Positions 62,172-64,000 of a stretch of 64,000 nt of DNA are shown here, one piece after another. Origin of the DNA: CALZIK01 sp945787635 (GTDB lineage Bacteria; Acidobacteriota; Thermoanaerobaculia; Multivoradales; JAHEKO01); contig CAMYNM010000007.1 of assembly GCA_947259725.1 (NCBI GenBank), positions 62,001 to 126,000 on the forward strand. The letters are read 5' to 3'. The position numbers were made by a program, and so were the translations under genes. Numbering within the stretch: the first letter of the stretch is position 1; the number at the start of each line of letters is the position of its first letter. The notes beneath the pieces were generated by a model, which worked only from the letters and a program-made list of their open reading frames with translations, ran no database searches and was not told the DNA's origin.

Positions 62172-62870
62172 CTACCGACGGCCGCCGAGCAGACCGGCCC
62201 GGTACAAGTAGTACAGCAGGGTCATCAACGTCGAGATCGCAGCGGCGATATAGGTAAGGGCCGCGGCATTGAGAACCCTGTCCATTCCGACCCTTTCCTG
62301 TTCGAGTACGACACCGTACTCGACCGCCAGCCGCTTGGCTCGCGCGGTTGCGTCGAACTCGACCGGCAGGGTCACTAGCTGAAACAAGAGCACGGCCGAG
62401 AACATCACCACGCCCACCATGAAGATCTTCATACCGAGCGCGCCGCCCGCGTAGAGAAGCATGAGCCCGCCGAGCATCACGAAGTAGCCGAGTTTGGAGC
62501 CGATGTTCGCGGTCGGTACGAGCGCGGATCGCAGCCACAGCGGCGCGTAGTTGCGGGCGTGCTGGATCGCGTGGCCGGCCTCGTGACAAGCGACTCCGAC
62601 CGCGGCGATCGAGTTCGAGCCATAGACCGGCTCCGAAAGCGCCAGGGTCTTGTTGGTCGGATTGTAGTGATCGGAGAGGTAACCGCTTGTGCTGACCACC
62701 TGAACGTCGGTGATCCCGGCGCGCTCGAGCAGGCGCTTGGCCGCCTGGGCTCCGGTCAGGCCGGTCGCTGTGGCTACCTTGGAGTACTTGCCGAAAGCGC
62801 TTTTGGTCTTCCAGCTCGCCCACAGGGACAGCAGCATCGGGGGAATCAGAAACATCAAATAGAGACCCAT
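62172..62870 (-). CDS. Zinc-dependent membrane metallopeptidase (YugP family)
   Basis: The 232-residue protein has a membrane helix at the N-terminus, the zinc motif HEAGHAIQHA (about 97-106) and NYAPLWLRSALVPTANIGSKLGYFVMLGGLMLL, then VEFDATARAKRL, as in YugP proteins. GAGGAAA precedes the ATG at 62870. It ends 26 bases from the convergent phosphomannomutase gene. Substrate unknown. Confidence 0.9.
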   Translation of the reverse strand: MGLYLMFLIPPMLLSLWASWKTKSAFGKYSKVATATGLTGAQAAKRLLERAGITDVQVVSTSGYLSDHYNPTNKTLALSEPVYGSNSIAAVGVACHEAGHAIQHARNYAPLWLRSALVPTANIGSKLGYFVMLGGLMLLYAGGALGMKIFMVGVVMFSAVLLFQLVTLPVEFDATARAKRLAVEYGVVLEQERVGMDRVLNAAALTYIAAAISTLMTLLYYLYRAGLLGGRR

Positions 62871-62973
62871 GGCGGTTTCCTCTTCAATTAGGTGGGTGCC
62901 GGTTCGAACTCCGAACCGTGCCCTCGACCGTATCAACGATCCCGGCCGCTCGGGAAATTCCCCGGCGACGCAG

Positions 62974-63870
62974 CTAAAGAAGCTGCGTGCGCTCGTCGCC
63001 GAAGAGCAGGGGCTTCATCGACGGCGCCTGCGGAGTCGGGTCGGCCTCGAGAGTGATCATGATCGCTTCGATACCGGGCGGCTGGTCGGTCAGGCTCAGC
63101 TCGACCGTCTCTCCCGAGTTCTTGACGGCAAACACCGGACCGGGCACTTCGCCGCTCTCGGTCGAAAACCAGACGACATATTTGCGGCCTTGGCTGCAGG
63201 GCTCGAGGCCTTCGATGCGCAGGAACCAGTCCTCCCCGGCCGGATGCATGACCACTACGCCCAACGCACCGGAGGCCAGGCTCCCCTCCGGCGGGCGCAG
63301 TGCACAAAACTGCGTGCCCGGAGCGGTCATCATATCGAGCCTCGAGCGTGCCTCGGCGAGCATGCCTCGCGACGCCACCAGAGCCGCCTCGGTCGAGCGG
63401 CCCTGATCGAGCCGAGCCGAGAGGTCGGCGATCAAAACGCGCTGTGCGCGGACCTGCAGCACCAGCCAGCCCGAAACCGCCATCAGAACCAACGCTAGAC
63501 TCGCGGCCAGCGGAAGTAGCCAGCCGCGGCCGCCCGGTGCGACAACCCGAGGGCCCCGTGCGACCCGTGGGCCCGACGCCGGCCGGCCCTCCTCGGTCGA
63601 GCTCCCACCGACGGCGGCGAGAATTCGCTGTTTGGTTTCGGCCGCCGGCGCAACCGGCTCGAGCTCGTACGGGAGAAGCCCGAGCACCTCCAGGTACTCG
63701 CGGCGCAGGCGGTCCTCCCGGCTGCCCGCCTCGTTATCAGGCCTGCCGGACGGCCGGTCGGACGGCGCGAGTGCGTCGGAGCCTGGTACCCGGTCCAGGT
63801 CGGCCGCCTCCAGCCATTCGAGAATCACCGCATCATCGATGTCTGATTCGTTTCTTGGGTTGTCGTTCAA
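62974..63870 (-). CDS. RskA-like anti-sigma factor
   Basis: A 298-residue protein with a cytoplasmic N-terminal part (about 1-110, DDAVILEWLEAADLDRVPGS and REYLEVLGLLPYELEPVAPAAE), one membrane helix (GWLLPLAASLALVLMAVSGWLVL, about 125-147) and an extracytoplasmic RskA-type beta domain (CALRPPEGSLASGALGVVVMHPAGEDWFLRIEGLEPCSQGRKYVVWF). It starts with TTG in a TTGA overlap with the sigma-factor stop, so the two are coupled. It likely lacks the zinc-binding ZAS motif. Confidence 0.85.
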   Translation of the reverse strand: MNDNPRNESDIDDAVILEWLEAADLDRVPGSDALAPSDRPSGRPDNEAGSREDRLRREYLEVLGLLPYELEPVAPAAETKQRILAAVGGSSTEEGRPASGPRVARGPRVVAPGGRGWLLPLAASLALVLMAVSGWLVLQVRAQRVLIADLSARLDQGRSTEAALVASRGMLAEARSRLDMMTAPGTQFCALRPPEGSLASGALGVVVMHPAGEDWFLRIEGLEPCSQGRKYVVWFSTESGEVPGPVFAVKNSGETVELSLTDQPPGIEAIMITLEADPTPQAPSMKPLLFGDERTQLL

Positions 63871-64000
63871 AGCAATTCCTCGATCTCACTCTCGAGAGCG
63901 CTGCGCAGTTTTTTCATCGCGAGCAGGGTTCTGGTCTTGACGGTGCCGAGCGGTATGCCGGTCGCCTGGGCCACTTCGCGCTGTGTCATCCCCTTGTAGT
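63867..64000 (-). CDS. Sigma-70 family factor, C-terminal part (cut by window edge)
   Basis: The visible C-terminal 43 or so residues, YKGMTQREVAQATGIPLGTVKTRTLLAMKKLRSALESEIEELL, are sigma region 4 with its helix-turn-helix. The rest lies outside the window. It is the partner of the RskA-like protein next to it by overlap. Confidence 0.88.
   Translation of the reverse strand, partial: YKGMTQREVAQATGIPLGTVKTRTLLAMKKLRSALESEIEELL

Overview
The window is GC-rich bacterial chromosome, densely packed on both strands, with no rRNA, tRNA, CRISPR array, insertion sequence or phage gene that I can see. Its theme is inorganic sulfur oxidation. Housekeeping genes at the right end (ileS, mutM, rlmH, holA-like, phosphomannomutase, a LapA-LapB-like protein, DksA/TraR-type zinc finger) together with RskA-type sigma control and the GC content would fit an Acidobacteriota-like or other Gram-negative lineage. 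The phylum is a guess: no marker here decides it. Gram-negative is supported by a FadL-family porin, a TolC/RND export system and LapAB.

Region 1 (about 0.2-9.1 kb): a DoxX-like membrane protein, then a leftward cluster fadL-like > sterol desaturase-like > fused FeS/NrfD protein > molybdopterin oxidoreductase > TorD-like chaperone > nitrilase. The molybdoenzyme and the FeS/NrfD fusion look like a cytoplasmic sulfite dehydrogenase (SoeA plus a fused SoeBC).

Region 2 (9.4-27.6 kb): a divergent ArsR-family repressor and a long rightward operon: tusA, dsrE, a degenerate lipoate-ligase-like gene, a second dsrE-like gene, lbpA, a small thioredoxin-fold gene, shdrC1-shdrB1-shdrA-hyp-(C/B-type shdr subunit), etfB-etfA, a membrane Etf:quinone oxidoreductase (EMO type), a winged-helix gene, a lipoate-ligase-like gene, a second GcvH-like gene, and radical SAM - lipoate ligase - radical SAM. 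This is a sulfur-oxidizing heterodisulfide-reductase-like (sHdr) locus of the Etf/EMO-linked kind, with its own lipoate assembly module (sLpl/LipS type). The proposed flow is: sulfane sulfur on TusA/DsrE carriers, then sHdr with lipoylated LbpA, then sulfite, then the Soe-like enzyme to sulfate. Electrons leave through EtfBA and EMO to quinone.

Region 3 (27.6-35.2 kb, leftward): an ECF-like sigma factor with a cysteine-bearing tail, then TolC, adaptor, RND pump, a small PII-like protein and thioredoxin, spaced as one operon.

Region 4 (35.3-45.2 kb): a second sulfur block. It has a rightward tusA - cytochrome b-like - HdrD/DsrK-like group with an SCP2-like exported protein, and a leftward group of SQR-like flavoprotein, DsrC/TusE-like, DsrE, tusA, DsrE, a CsoR/CstR-type repressor and a rhodanese-persulfide dioxygenase fusion. 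A near-consensus sigma70 promoter lies before that tusA, with an 18-bp perfect palindrome in its spacer, as expected for a CsoR/CstR operator. A PLP-dependent trans-sulfuration enzyme follows.

Region 5 (45.3-64.0 kb): mixed housekeeping and accessory genes, including a radical-SAM-fold protein without its cluster cysteines and an alpha/beta hydrolase without its nucleophile. The window ends inside a sigma-factor gene next to its RskA-like anti-sigma gene.
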